A DNA stretch of 21,231 nt, from the NCBI GenBank assembly GCA_036897485.1, contig JAYMTF010001800.1, positions 1 through 21,231 of the forward strand. The letters run 5' to 3'. The position numbers and the translations under genes are program-made. The notes beneath the pieces are model-generated. The model ran no database searches. It worked only from the letters and a program-made list of their open reading frames with translations, and was not told the origin of the DNA. The stretch is from Pelargonium nanum. Taxonomy: Eukaryota; Streptophyta; Magnoliopsida; Geraniales; Geraniaceae. Position 1 is the stretch's first letter. Every line of letters begins with the position of its first letter. Positions 1 through 11,077 of this stretch are shown here, piece by piece.

Positions 1-196
1 CACTTACGTACATTATTAGAAACAAACTTCTAGAAATGTTGTCAATGATTCAATATTCGTAACATTTACATTTTAAGTGTTGCCAATACATACTCTGACA
101 CGATTATTCGCAACATTCACTAGCAACAATCGTTTTAGACTGTTTCAGAAGGGGGTCAAATCTTATAGTGTTAGTTGCAAAAAGTGTCTTGTAGAG
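1..196. mobile_element. Possible eroded CACTA transposon end
   Basis: The stretch holds several GTTGC/GCAAC words in both orientations (near 40, 79, 111, 124 and 175) and stops at TCTTGTAGAG (187-196). That end differs by one base from the complement of the usual CACTA terminus (TCTTGTAGTG). Dense subterminal repeats followed by such a terminus are typical of En/Spm elements. The element would extend to the left, outside the window. No transposase is visible, and a chance match is possible. Confidence 0.35.
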
Positions 197-218
197 GGTA
201 GTAAACGGTAATTTCCCC

Positions 219-511
219 TAGTTTTATACTCTAATACGCCCCCTCATGTGCAAGCCCATTTTCACTTTTCATGTGGCCCATGCACAGGTCCACTTCTTGC
301 CTTGTGCTAGAATTTAATATGGGTGGCGGCAAAACTCGAACCCGGGACCTTTATTCACCAATGCTCTGGTACCATGTAAAATTTCATAATTGGGCTACAA
401 TTCAATGACTTGGGCTTCCTACTACTATGCTTTGATACCATGTAAAGAATCATCTCAACTAAAAGTTTAAGCTGATAGCTGAAGACCCAATATTAATTTT
501 ATACTTTAACA
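219..511 (-). mobile_element. TRIM-like miniature LTR retrotransposon remnant
   Basis: Read on the minus strand, bases 511-441 look like a 71-bp LTR starting TGTTAAAG and ending TTTACA. It is followed by TGGTATCAAAGC (440-429), one base from TGGTATCAGAGC, the primer-binding site complementary to plant initiator tRNA-Met. A second such site, TGGTACCAGAGC, lies at 374-363. After a short non-coding interior comes a polypurine tract, GAGGGGGCG (245-237). An LTR start follows, TATTAGAGTATAAAAC (236-221), matching the 5' LTR start apart from a few bases and then breaking off. There is no coding capacity, as expected of TRIMs. The 3' LTR is truncated. Confidence 0.6.
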
Positions 512-945
512 GAGACACCATATTTGTCACCTCTATGGTTACTGCTCATATTATTGAACCAAAGAATTTGTATATCGTCTACCAATTCTTCTGACTTTAA
601 AGGAAAAACTTTGTATATCCTCCAGTTGCGCTACAAACATGAAAACTCGGAAGAAATAGAATTAAACCTTCAGAAGGGACTAGAACATCTATAATATATA
701 TAAAGCACTACCAATTATGCCATGTGTAATTTTGTAGAATACTAAAGAATTTTATTTATTTATTAATTGCAATCTTAAATGAAAATTCAATTATTATTAT
801 TTATTTATTTCAAACTATTCCATTATTTTTTTCACTGATTAGTAATTACAGTTTTTTTATTCTTCAAAAAAAAAGTAATTACAGTTTTTTTTTGTAGTTA
901 TCTTTCCACAAATCTAGCAAATAAAACCACTTCTACGTCATTTTC
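512..945. other. AT-rich spacer, no gene seen
   Basis: Low-complexity AT-rich DNA with A and T runs and TTATT/TTTATT repeats near 747-812. No reading frame, RNA gene or element was recognised. Confidence 0.5.
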
Positions 946-1458
946 TTTTTTTTTTTTTTTTTGAGGGGAATAATGGTTATATTTTATTCCATATCAGAAT
1001 CCAAAATAGAAGCAATAATAGGTGGGGATACAAGCCCCAACCAAGCCGACAAATCTGACAAATTTTTCGAGGACCTAGCTAAAGCATGGGCAGCTCGGTT
1101 CGCAGACCGGTCTATAAAAACAAACTCAATGCTAATAAAAAAACGACGCCAAATGGCGGATATCATCTATAATCAAGCCGAAGGCCCCGGATTCCTCCTC
1201 CCCTTCTGCCTGGATTGCATTAATCACTACCTGAGCATCTGATTCCATAATGACATCGAGCCACCCACGATCTTTGGTCCACGATAGCGCTTCCCTGATC
1301 GCAATGGCCTCAACTTCCCAAACTGGAACCCTCCCACTCCATGACTGTCTTCCACCCCCGCAACACCGACCCGACCAATGCCGGATCACCCAACCCGCCC
1401 CGAACCGACCAGAGTCACTGAACGTCGCTCCATCTACGTTCAATTTGAGTCTCCTTTA
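946..1458 (-). pseudogene. 5'-truncated LINE fragment: RNase H domain plus poly-A tail
   Basis: On the minus strand, bases 1443 to 1132 encode an RNase H-like domain of the kind found at the C-terminus of plant non-LTR retrotransposon proteins. It starts with KLNVDGA and continues through a central WEVEAIAIREAL and MESDAQVVINAI, which supply the expected acidic residues D, E and D. The frame breaks near 1137-1143, a run of seven A on the plus strand, and resumes in another frame with EFVFIDRSANRAAHALAR, the last conserved block. The 3' end is a 17-base A run (plus-strand T run 946-962). A TAA lies in frame just upstream of the first block, so the 5' side is missing. The whole is a dead insertion; the frameshift could also be a homopolymer sequencing error. 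Confidence 0.75.
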
Positions 1459-1640
1459 GATGTTATAAGGGAGAATCCTTTGTTCCATAGCGAGGTTTAC
1501 CGAGCCTTTCTCCGCTATCGCGATCCTGATTTTCCTACTCCCAGAGGCTCGGTAGACCTTTTGGGCCGGTTGTGGACTAGGAGGGATTCAAATCCCCGAC
1601 ATCGTGGTTCGTAGCTACGTGCTCTAATTCTCTAAGCTAC
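1459..1640 (-). pseudogene. Plastid DNA insertion (NUPT) with decayed trnR-ACG
   Basis: Minus-strand bases 1640-1571 follow chloroplast tRNA-Arg(ACG) from the D arm onward. They show GTAGCTTAGAGAATTAGAGC (D arm), an anticodon loop CTACGAA with ACG intact (plus-strand 1608-1614), and a T arm GGGGATTTGAATCCC. The following text (CCGGCCCAAAAGG, then TAGGAAAATCA, GATAGCGGA and GCTATGGAAC) resembles, from memory, the spacer beyond trnR-ACG in the plastid inverted repeat. The 5' acceptor strand is missing. Most differences from the remembered plastid gene are C-to-T or G-to-A. A 14-bp imperfect inverted repeat lies inside (1493-1506 with 1546-1559). The tRNA is not expected to work. Confidence 0.7.
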
Positions 1641-2300
1641 TCAAATTTATAACATATTAAATATTTATTTTTATTTAATTATTTTGTTGATGTGACCCCA
1701 AACTCGAGAGGTGTGTCACTAGTCTCCCGCCAGCTCCTAAGTACAAAGATAATGGCTAGCAGGTAGGTCGAAAGAAGACTATGCTCTTGACCTCTTCGCA
1801 AGCACTCCAAGCTCGGTCCATGATCACATCTCATAAATCCATAACCTCCTGCGAGGTGAGAAGTATCTTGAAGAGTCGACATACTCTTATCGCTCCTAAT
1901 GAAGAATACGAGACTTCAAGTCTCTCACTCTACAACCATCGAGAGTCCCCACCTTCGCAAGAAGGCGAATGTCGACGGAGGTGCAAAACTCACCCGAGAC
2001 CACCAAAGCCACATCTCACTTGGAGATGAGCTTAAAGCTTTGCGGGTTCAAGTTGCATACAATGCCATAAGCAAGTATGCCGAATTGTTCAACATTTTCG
2101 CTCACTCCAAACTTAAGTACCCTTCGGCTTATCATTTAAACTACAAAAAGAAAATCTAACAATATTAATCAAACACAAACAACTTTTACATCCTGTTTTC
2201 CATAAAATTTATCAAACAAAAATTAATTTTTTACATAAACTTCTCTCTCTTCCTTGGAGTGTTTGGAGATAAATTTTGTTTGAAATCTACTAATTCTTTT
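1641..2300. other. Intergenic DNA of unknown origin
   Basis: Bases 1690-2150 are less AT-rich than their surroundings and contain stop-free stretches of 60-85 codons on both strands, but none resembles a protein I recognise. The base composition and its place beside TE and plastid debris suggest another old repeat. Bases 2150-2300 are plain AT-rich spacer. Confidence 0.35.
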
Positions 2301-2306
2301 GAATCA

Positions 2307-2386
2307 TGGGCCTAGAATACAATCTTTATCTATTTAGCCCATAAATATTTGAAGCGGTCCATCACGTTTTGTTATGCGGCCCAAAC
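2307..2386 (+). promoter_or_regulatory. Site II-like motifs upstream of the eIF2B beta gene
   Basis: TGGGCC at 2307-2312 and GGCCCAAAC at 2378-2386, with further GCCCA words at 2336 and 2393, lie just before the presumed transcript start. TGGGCC/GGCCCA (site II/UP1) motifs are usual in promoters of plant genes for translation and growth and often replace a TATA box; none was seen here. The role is inferred. Confidence 0.45.
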
Positions 2387-2429
2387 ACTTGAGCCCAAAC
2401 CCAAATCCAGTGTACACAGTGAGTTGCGA

Positions 2430-3065
2430 GTTGCACTGAAACTGCATCATTTCATTCCAAGCCAAAGCCAGGGAGGGAGGGAAGGGACGCAGCGACTGCT
2501 ACTACTTCAATTTTCCATCTCAACTCAACTGTTTGTAAGTTCTTCGTTCCATTCTCATTGATTCTGCACTACACATTCACTTATAATTTTGGGCTTAATT
2601 TGTTCAATATATTTCTCTTTTTTCTGTTTGGTTGCCGAGAAAGTGAAGTAAAGTTAAATTTCTGTTTGTATTCAGGGAGGTCTTATGCTTTACAGTATTT
2701 TTTTTTTCTCTATGAAATACATCTGCTACATCGTCAGTACTGGAAGGTTTTGTTTTATCCGGTTCGAAATTATATAAGATCATTGATTGCTTTAATTTGC
2801 TCTGTTCTTTAATTTTTCCAGCAGCCAAACAGTTGGGGTTTTTGTCTGGGTTTCCAGATAATGGAAGAAGTTAATATTTAATTGGGCATATATTCTTATC
2901 ATTTTCATTTAACTGTTTCAAAGTTCAATATCATCAGGTGAATTTGGTCGATATCAAATTTGGTGATTTTGGTGCCCAGTTATTTTTTTCCTCAATATTC
3001 TCAGCTACTGCCGGGATGCTTAGTGATTATCTGTAATATTTTTCAGGTGTAATTTTGTACTAATC
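2430..3065 (+). other. Probable 5' UTR with intron of the eIF2B beta gene
   Basis: A strong donor GTAAGT at 2535-2540 follows pyrimidine-rich leader DNA. TTTTTCAG ending at 3046 is the last good acceptor, 19 bases before the ATG. A second acceptor ending at 2821 means there could be two leader introns. A spliced leader is common in plant housekeeping genes. The exact transcript start is not determined. Confidence 0.4.
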
Positions 3066-6000
3066 ATGCCGGACACGCATGCCCTCGTAAACGATTTTGT
3101 TTTCAAGATTAAAAAAAGGTAAGTTCTTGTATATTTTAGTTCTTATATTGATTGAGGGGCTTGTCTGTGAGGATTTCCTTGTTATATTTCAAACTGAGGG
3201 GACCTTTTCCCTTCTCTCTGGGGCTGCAGAAAGATTGAGGGCTCGCAGGCAACGGCGAGGTTGGCAGCTGAATTGCTTCGGTCAGTAATATCTCAGCAGA
3301 GAATACCATATACAAACCAGGCCAATGCTCTGGTAAATGCTGTCAAAGCTGTTGGAGAGAAGCTGATTGCTACGAATCCTGCAGGTATGTATTATAGTAG
3401 TTTTCTTCCAACAGTATCACATCTAAGTGGTTTATATGTTTTAAACAAGAGGAGAATGTATCTTATCTATACTATTAGTAAGCTATATGAAACTACTCTG
3501 CTCGGCTGCCAAACTATGTCACATAAACCCATAATTGTTTTTCTTACATGTGTAGAGATGTCACTGGCAATTTAAGATGCTAGGAAATTACTTATTGCAA
3601 TCAACTGTTAAATATTGCTTGGCGTTATCATTATACAAGAACAAGAACCTTTACAGTCATGCTTGGGGGGTTTTGTGGATCTGTTTTCTATTTTGAGATA
3701 TTTCTCCTGTGCTGTCATTAAATTTGTTTTTTTTTTCATATATGGATCATTGAGGCTTATTGTTGTTGCTTATGACAAATAATGTATTCATATGATTGCA
3801 GAGCTAGCTGTAGGCAACATTGTTAGACGTGTTTTGCATATTATTAGGGAAGAGGATCATTCTCTTGCAACAGCTGCTATTGCTGGGTTGAACCTATCAG
3901 GTGTAAGTGATGATGACGATGATAATGATGCTGAGCGAGATAATCACTCAGTTTTATCAGCTGCAGCTGTTGCTGCTGCAGCCAGATGTAGTCTGCGACC
4001 ACCTTCCTTGCAAACCCTTCTTGAGGACTCGCCCGACTCTGGAGCTGTTCCACACACCTATTCATCAGGGGGTGATTCTGAAGAAAGAAGCAAATGTGAG
4101 TTTCATTCACTATTTTCTGAATGTTGTACAGATAATCAATCATTACATCACCTGTTTCTATTTACTTTGTGTATAATGCTCTAAGCAACTTTAAGGTTGT
4201 GCAGTCAGTATTATTTTGTCCTGGTCAATTTCAATATTTTCTTCATAGTGGCATGGCATGGTGTTGGAAAGAGTTAGTGCTGAATGTGATGTCTCTTCTG
4301 TCTTACAAGCTTAAGTGGCTCATGATTTACTTAGCAATCTATTTTCATTTGCAGCTAATGATAAAAATTCAAGAAGCCGGAAGTTAAAGCACGATGTCAT
4401 TGAAGCTGTTAATGAACTTATTCAAGATATTACCAGTTGCCATGAACAAATCGCTGAACAAGCAGTGGAGCATATTCACCAAAAGTACCTTGTCTCTCTA
4501 AACCTTAAGTTTATTGATAAGATCTATTATAATCCAACTTTATAAAGTTTTAAAAAGGGATTGTAAATTGTGGAAAGCAGGCCAAATATGAGAAATTTAA
4601 TGGACTCATATTATAATAAGGTATTGACTAAGATAAATAGGTTCTAGTAAATTGTGGAAAACAGGCCAAATATGATCAGATGACCTGCATTATTATGCTT
4701 GCTTGCTGCTCTCTGCTTTCTCATATTGTTCTTGGATGGCAGTGATCAGGAAAGTAGTAGTCTGGGGAACATTGTATTGTTAGTCTAGTTTGGTTGGTAA
4801 TTTTAACATAAATAGCTCACATGTAGCATTAATTAATTAAATTTGGAATCATTAAATTTGTTGATCAGGGTGTGAGACTTGGCCCGATGCTCTTTTCTTG
4901 TTATTCTGTACCTAGATATTTGAAACTTACTGATAAAGCAGCCATGCATGCATAATCTTATGTCCTTGAGTGCAAATATATGTCCTGGCACACAGGCATG
5001 CTCATATAGTAGGTCTTAATTACTAAGCATGCAAGCACATCAGACACACACATATTGGTTGGTGCCTTTTCTTAGTTAATATTGTTAGCAGTTACCCTAA
5101 TTTCATGTCAGTTCTACTGTTTTTTCTTATCTGATAAATGTTATTGGTTTGAACTGTTAAATGTGTTGCCAGTGAGGTTATATTAACTTTAGGCAGCTCA
5201 AAAACAGTGCTGGAGTTCTTATGTGCTGCAAAAGAGAAAAAGAGGTCATTTCGTGTATTTGTTGCAGAAGGTGCTCCAAGGTTTGTAAAGCAGTTGCTAT
5301 TTCTTAAGCAAAGAAAATTCAAACTACCTGCTTTACTTTCAATACTCCCTTTGTAATGCTACTGATATCAATCAGATACAAGGGACATATTTTTGCTAAA
5401 GAATTGGTTGCAAGGGGTCTGCAAACAACAGTGATTACTGATTCTGCAGTCTTTGCAATGATTTCTCGAGTAAACATGGTAACTGATAAATCTAACTTGT
5501 TGTTTGGTTGTGTATGAAATGAACTTTTTCAGTACTTAAAATTTGTGTTGTTCAGGTTATTGTTGGGGCTCATGCTGTTATGGCTAATGGTGGGGTTATA
5601 GCGCCTGTTGGGCTGAATATGGTTGCACTTGCAGCTCAAAGGCACGCAGTCCCTTTTGTTGTACTAGCAGGCAGTCACAAGGTAATTTGTCACCGCAAGA
5701 TCCCTGCTTGCTATTGAGGCTTGAGGATTTCATGATTTAATCACTTTTTTAGAACATTCTTAGTAATTGCATGATAAGGAGCACGATTTTGGCGACAACA
5801 TTAACTGTTATAGAGAAGATTAGGAGAGGTAGTACACATGCCAAATTATAGGGGTTATAAATGTTCTGATTATGCTTAGCCTCTTTGAATTCAACTGATT
5901 AACTTCTGGATGCTACCTTTTGTATCTTTGCATCACAAGCATTTTAAAGCTGTTCCAAAGTTCTACGTTCCTTCCGAGTTAAATTCCTATACTATTTGAA

Positions 6001-6896
6001 GAAGTCCAGCATTCTCTATTACCATCTCTTGTAAAACACCTAGCTAAATTGATCAGAAAATATTATCATTTTTTTGTTCGCTACCTAAATATGCCCATGA
6101 ATTCACACCCCCCCAAAAAAAAACTTCATTCTTCTAGAGATTTTATTTTGAGAACGTTCTATGTTCTGAAATGCTGTTTTTTTTTTTACTTGCCAGTTGT
6201 GCCCCTTGTATCCACATAATCCGGAGGTTTTACTGAATGAGCTGAGATCCCCATCCGAGCTACTGGATTTTGGAGACTTTTCTGATTGCATGGATTTCGG
6301 AAGTAGCATGGGTTCCCCTCTTATTCATGTTGTCAATCCAACATTTGATTATGTGCCTCCAAAGCTTGTTAGTTTATTTATTACTGACACGTAAGTTCAA
6401 CTGCTTTTATGTATATATATAAGGGTGGAGAACTTGGAATTTTGTATCCTTAATTCACTTGTTGAATATTGATAGATATTAACTTCTTGGTAACTTGAGT
6501 CCTCCATTGCTAATATCTGCCTTAGTTTGAATCAGCAAGAATCCTATCAAATGTTTGTTTTGCTTCTTGCATTTGAATCAAAATGACTTATAACTACTAG
6601 TTACTGTGTACTTGAAATAATTATAAGACCTTTTCTCTTGTATAGACATTTAGCTGTCTTCTACTTGATAAAACCTGGATGCAATTTCCAAAAATTTTTG
6701 GACTGCATCATTTTCACCTTGATTTTCCACAATTATAATTATATTGTTTTCAGTAATTCCTTAATGTTTCTACTTACTTGTGTTCTTCTCATATCACAGT
6801 GGAGGGCACAACCCGTCATACATGTACCGACTCATTGCAGATTATTACTCTGCAGATGACCTGGTGGTACAGCGGAGACCTGCTTCAGGAATCTGA
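3066..6896 (+). CDS. Translation initiation factor eIF2B subunit beta
   Basis: This encodes the beta subunit of eIF2B, the cytosolic complex that exchanges GDP for GTP on eIF2 so a new initiator tRNA can be loaded. Coding exons: 3066-3118, 3230-3384, 3802-4095, 4355-4484, 5173-5280, 5376-5478, 5556-5681, 6197-6390 and 6800-6896. They join in frame to 1260 nt, 419 aa. It begins MPDTHALVNDFVFKIKK and ends with DDLVVQRRPASGI. An N-terminal helical part (about 1-100) is followed by an acidic stretch DDDDDND (106-112). The IF-2B family core comes next, with NEVILTLGSSKTVLEFL, FVAEGAPR, TVITDSAVFAMISRVNMVIVG, VPFVVLAGSHKLCPLYPH and TDTGGHNPSYMYRLIADYYS. Length and sequence fit plant orthologues. 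Every intron is GT-AG. It converges with the F-box gene downstream. Confidence 0.95.
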
Positions 6897-8404
6897 GTTT
6901 AGTTCCCTTTACTTCGTAATGCATTGAGTAAGTTGTTGCTATTACATAAGTTTTCAATTTTCAAGCTTGTGCTTGATTTCCAATGTTTTAGTTGTTGATT
7001 TATCAGCATATTATTCCTTAAAAATGTTTGGATCTTTGGTTTTGTAAAATGATCCAGTTCGACAAGCTACATTACATAATCTGGTAATTGGATGGTTGTG
7101 GTGAGCAGCTAAGTGAATTCTGGGATTTGCTCAAGTACTTACAGTTAGTTACTTACATGTATATTCTTTATACATTTCATTATACCTAATAGATGAAGGC
7201 CATTTCAGAAGGCAATACGGCAGGTCAAATAAGTTTGTACATTCCACTTGTGAACTGCCCCAGGTCATAAGATGAGAGCATCCCTCTTTTGTGGGGATGT
7301 TTGTTGCAGTTCCTTATCTTTTTAGTCCCTCAAATATCATTCTTTTTATCATATTTAGTTATGAGAATTTATTCTTCCGGCTGACCAATCATCCTCACAC
7401 ATACACAACCAACTTCATATGATGTTTGGAATGTGATTTGGACCCATTGATTTGGATAGAGACAAGGTACATTATGATGTATATTCCTAGATGATGCATG
7501 ACACCTTATGGCGAAAGAATGCTTAGCGTCAAAATTTGTTATCTCATTGGAAGTTTGTTGTTAAATGTCTGAAGGTGTATCTACCATGCCATTTACAGGT
7601 ATCGTTAACAAGCAGTAAACATTGTCTTTTTGATAACTTTGGTCGTAAACTTTGTAATTTCTATGCAGCATAACTCCATCAATGTTTTCTATTGCATTTA
7701 AACTCAAGTTAACAGAGCCTTCTGATGCTTGTGAGCATTCTGTGTTTTACCATGTTATCGTAATTAGAAATTGGAGATTGCTGATTGTTTGATTTCTTGT
7801 CTGTGTGCACAGCTTTCAGGAAATTTAGTTCAGAGTTACTTGAAGAAGCATGGGGTGAGACAATGTGATACTAACAAAAGCACACAGTACAATGTTCACC
7901 TTCGTAAACTCTGGTGGAAAGTTCAGGAAAACAAAGTAACAAACAATACAATGAGTATATGAGGAAGAAACTAGTAATCAATGAAGAAATAGCCAATTTT
8001 GTTATGCGAAGGCTATGAGATTTTGTGATCTAAGAGTTTTTTTTTTTGTTTTTTTTTCCCTCTCCTTTGTATCTGATTGTGATGTGATAAGGGGAGGGCT
8101 GTGACATGTTGTATTGTACTTTGCTTCAAGATTGATGAGCATTCTGCTCCTTGGATTGGAACAAACCTAAACTTGTGGCAGTTTTATTCAATTTTATTCT
8201 TAAAGAGAGTGAATAAGTTGGCTTGGTTTCAAACATTTAATCATCAAATATTCGACCTCGCCGTAGCCTTTCAAAAGATGTGCAGACTGCAGACTGAGAA
8301 TATGAAATATTGGAAACAAATGATATAATCATACAAGAGTGCATGGATACACATAATTTACAAAAATAAAGAGAAATATAAGTTTTCCCTAACTTACAAC
8401 AACA
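6897..8404. other. Convergent intergenic region with 3' UTRs
   Basis: The spacer between the stop codons of the eIF2B beta gene (+) and the F-box gene (-) must contain both 3' UTRs. GTAAGT at 6928-6933, 31 bases after the first stop, is a good donor and could start a 3' UTR intron. Minus-strand AATAAA words at 8183-8188 and 8193-8198 are candidate poly-A signals for the F-box transcript. A 63-codon stop-free stretch at 7771-7962 has no recognisable similarity. Nothing else was seen. Confidence 0.45.
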
Positions 8405-11036
8405 TTATTCATCGCCTACACTCTCCACATCAAACCAGAAAAATAGAGAAGTCCGAGCATAAATAACTCGTACACGCTGCAACGCCAAGTCCCCATCCGT
8501 TGATACAGCTTTTGCACCCCCTTCAATTCGAGTTTCTGAAACATAGACACCATGAGTCTTCACCGAAGGTGAAAACACACTAGGGCAACTCGCTGTGCTC
8601 ACAATTGGACAAGAGAGATGATCCAATGGATTCGTCTCGCACTGAAGTACACAACCATCAATAGTAAGTCTTCCACTTCTATGCAGCAAGCAGCAACCCA
8701 ACTCTGCCCTAACTGTTAAGTTGGCCAATTTACACGTAGACAAGAACTCCAATGCACTGTGTTCAAGCACAAGAGAAGTGCACACCAAAGTGCGGTGCTT
8801 AGATTGAAACTGTGTAATTTGGTAATCTACTAGAATACACTAGGAAGGTAGAAGGTATCAGAGATTTCGCAAACCTGTCTGAACCTCGAGAGCATGTAAG
8901 TGTTGTATCATCTGGAAGCTCACCTCCACCTATCTGAACAACAACATCGATTGTAATACTAATAACACTGAAATGGTTTCTCGGTTTCTCCTACTATACT
9001 TCTTCTACTCAAGGATTAGTCAGACTAAGAACCCTTGATTTGAGTTGGTAATTTTACAGTATACATAAACTAAAGTGGAACCAGGACCCCGAGGAAAACT
9101 TATCATTGCATAGAGAGAAAGTCATTTAACTTCCGAGTAACAATGCAGACAAGATATTGAATATTGTTGTTTGATAAAAAACCATTCATGGTATCAAATG
9201 CTACTTGACAAAAAAATTGTAGTTATTGGACCTACATGGAAATAATTATAAACAATTGACCGGGTTAATTTTAATAAGTAAAGGAGGGAGCTGAGCAACT
9301 TGATAGTTTAACTAGTGAATTAATCAAATTCAATCAAATGTATTGGCTGAGCCAAGCTCATTAAGTGTGTGAAAATCATAACATATTCTCCTGTGCATGT
9401 AAATGTTATACGGATAAATACTTTTACAAATTTTTGTGAGCTCAAAATATTTTGAAACCTTCAAAACTTAAGAAATTAAGAAAGAAAAAAAGAAAAGAAA
9501 AAGAAATTACAAATGGAGCTTGTTCCATTCCATATACACAGAGACCTTCCCAATGCAAAGGTGGACTCCGCTTTCAAAAGTAAATACATAACGATAAGAA
9601 CCTAACAGCAGGCACTGAAACACCTTTTTCTTTCTTTTCTAATAAATAGCTACAGGACATACCAGGCACAGTGGCTTTGTAATCTGAATATTAGACGCCA
9701 AATGACTCCCACCTGCTGCAATAAGAATTGTGTCCCCAGGTCTAGATGGGGCAAAATATAATGATTTTTTGTTACCCACAGTATAATACAAAACTGATTC
9801 AAGGGAATGATTAACCAACCTTGCAGCTGAGACAGCTGCTTCAATGTTGGGAAAAACACCAGGTTCAGATGAATCTTTAATGGATCGATCTACTCGCAAC
9901 CACAAGCGAGGATGACATGCCAGGTAACGCCATCTGTGGCAAACCAGGGCGGTGTTATACCGATCTGCAAGCTCAATAGCAATTTGTGACAGAAATGGTA
10001 TAAAAGCTTTTTCATGTGCAGCATCAAATAACAGTATGCAACAGAGAAACTAGATGCACGCTAATATAATCGACACCCATCTAAGAGACAAAACCGTACA
10101 ACAAAGCCACATTAGATGACCTGTGTGTATAATGTACAACTGAACAAACCCACTTGGTATAACAAAGTTGTGAGTTTTCTGTGAAAGATTTCCCTCATTT
10201 CTTAATGACTGGACGCTCTTCTCACCAGACACCTCCAATATCACTGCTTTCACTCACATTCTATCTGCGCCCCAGAAAGCCACCATCTACATGACCTCAC
10301 ACACCAGCAGATCCGATTGAGCTAAGAAAATCTTAACAGGCTGATTTCTAATTTATTAGCAAACAAATCTTTACTTTTTGATAAAACACAGTGCACTAGA
10401 GATCCACAATGAAAGTGAATTATAATCAAACTAGATGCTCAGTTTCTTACAACCTTCTTTGAACCTGACAAGCTGGACTGTAAATCTATTGCGACAAAAT
10501 CCAAACAACCAAAGGTCTAAGCTCAAGGATACTGAAGCCCTCAACGTGCAGACTCAGTACCAAAACTTTTCAAAGCTTCAAAAAGAAAAGTTAGGAACTT
10601 TACAAACTTCAACACCTAATTATCAATTTCACAGCAAAAAAATCTCTACCCACCAACCCCAACCAAAAATGAATCACACCCCACCTTCTATTTTCTCCTC
10701 TCATCCAAACCCTAATCACAATTTCACATTTTTAAAGTTAACAAAACTGCAATCCACGAGCAAAAGTAAAATTGGGCAGAAACAAACCCTAATCTCGAAA
10801 CAGCATAACATTTCAGAAATTGGGTCTTGCAACGGTCACACAGATGTGTAGAGATTGGGCTGTAATTCTTCAAAGAAACAAAAAATACCTGGAAGAGGAG
10901 AGAGGAAGCTGAAGATGTGCATGAGACACCCATCATCAAGATTGTTAACAAGCGAAGATGATATGGACTTTCTGGTCTTTTTGGCGTTGTGTCGCTTCCA
11001 TTTTCGCTCGTGGCTAGCTTCTTGCAGCTGCTCCAT
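8405..11036 (-). CDS. F-box protein, SKIP5 type
   Basis: This is an adaptor of an SCF ubiquitin ligase: the F-box should bind SKP1/ASK and the rest recruits a substrate, so far unknown. Exons on the minus strand: 11036-10889, 9964-9820, 9741-9663, 8933-8875 and 8756-8405. They join in frame to 783 nt, 260 aa. After a basic N-terminus the F-box covers about 31-75 (NNLDDGCLMHIFSFLSPLP, then DRYNTALVCHRWRYLACHPR). The remainder is a pectin-lyase-like beta-helix region (RPGDTILIAAGG, LEFLSTCKLANLTV, GRLTIDGCVLQCE, TRIEGGAKAVSTDGDLALQR), ending in FFWFDVESVGDE. This matches Arabidopsis SKIP5 (SKP1-interacting partner 5) as I recall it. The start chosen is the first in-frame ATG; further upstream that frame has no ATG before a stop. 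Confidence 0.9.
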
Positions 11037-11077
11037 CACACTCCTCTCTCTCAGGTCTGTTGCTGTTCGGATTGATT

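Noticed and set aside
1493-1559. Imperfect 14-bp inverted repeat as a separate structured RNA
   Set aside because: It lies in the plastid-derived spacer and is explained by that origin, though the exact plastid match was not checked.
1571-1640. Functional nuclear tRNA-Arg gene
   Set aside because: The 5' acceptor strand is missing and the T arm is mutated; it fits a decayed plastid insertion better.
7771-7962. 63-codon open frame after the eIF2B beta gene
   Set aside because: No similarity seen, probably 3' UTR or spacer.
10435-10851. 138-codon open frame on the plus strand
   Set aside because: It lies within intron 1 of the F-box gene on the opposite strand, is low-complexity (N, Q, S, K-rich) and has no family resemblance.
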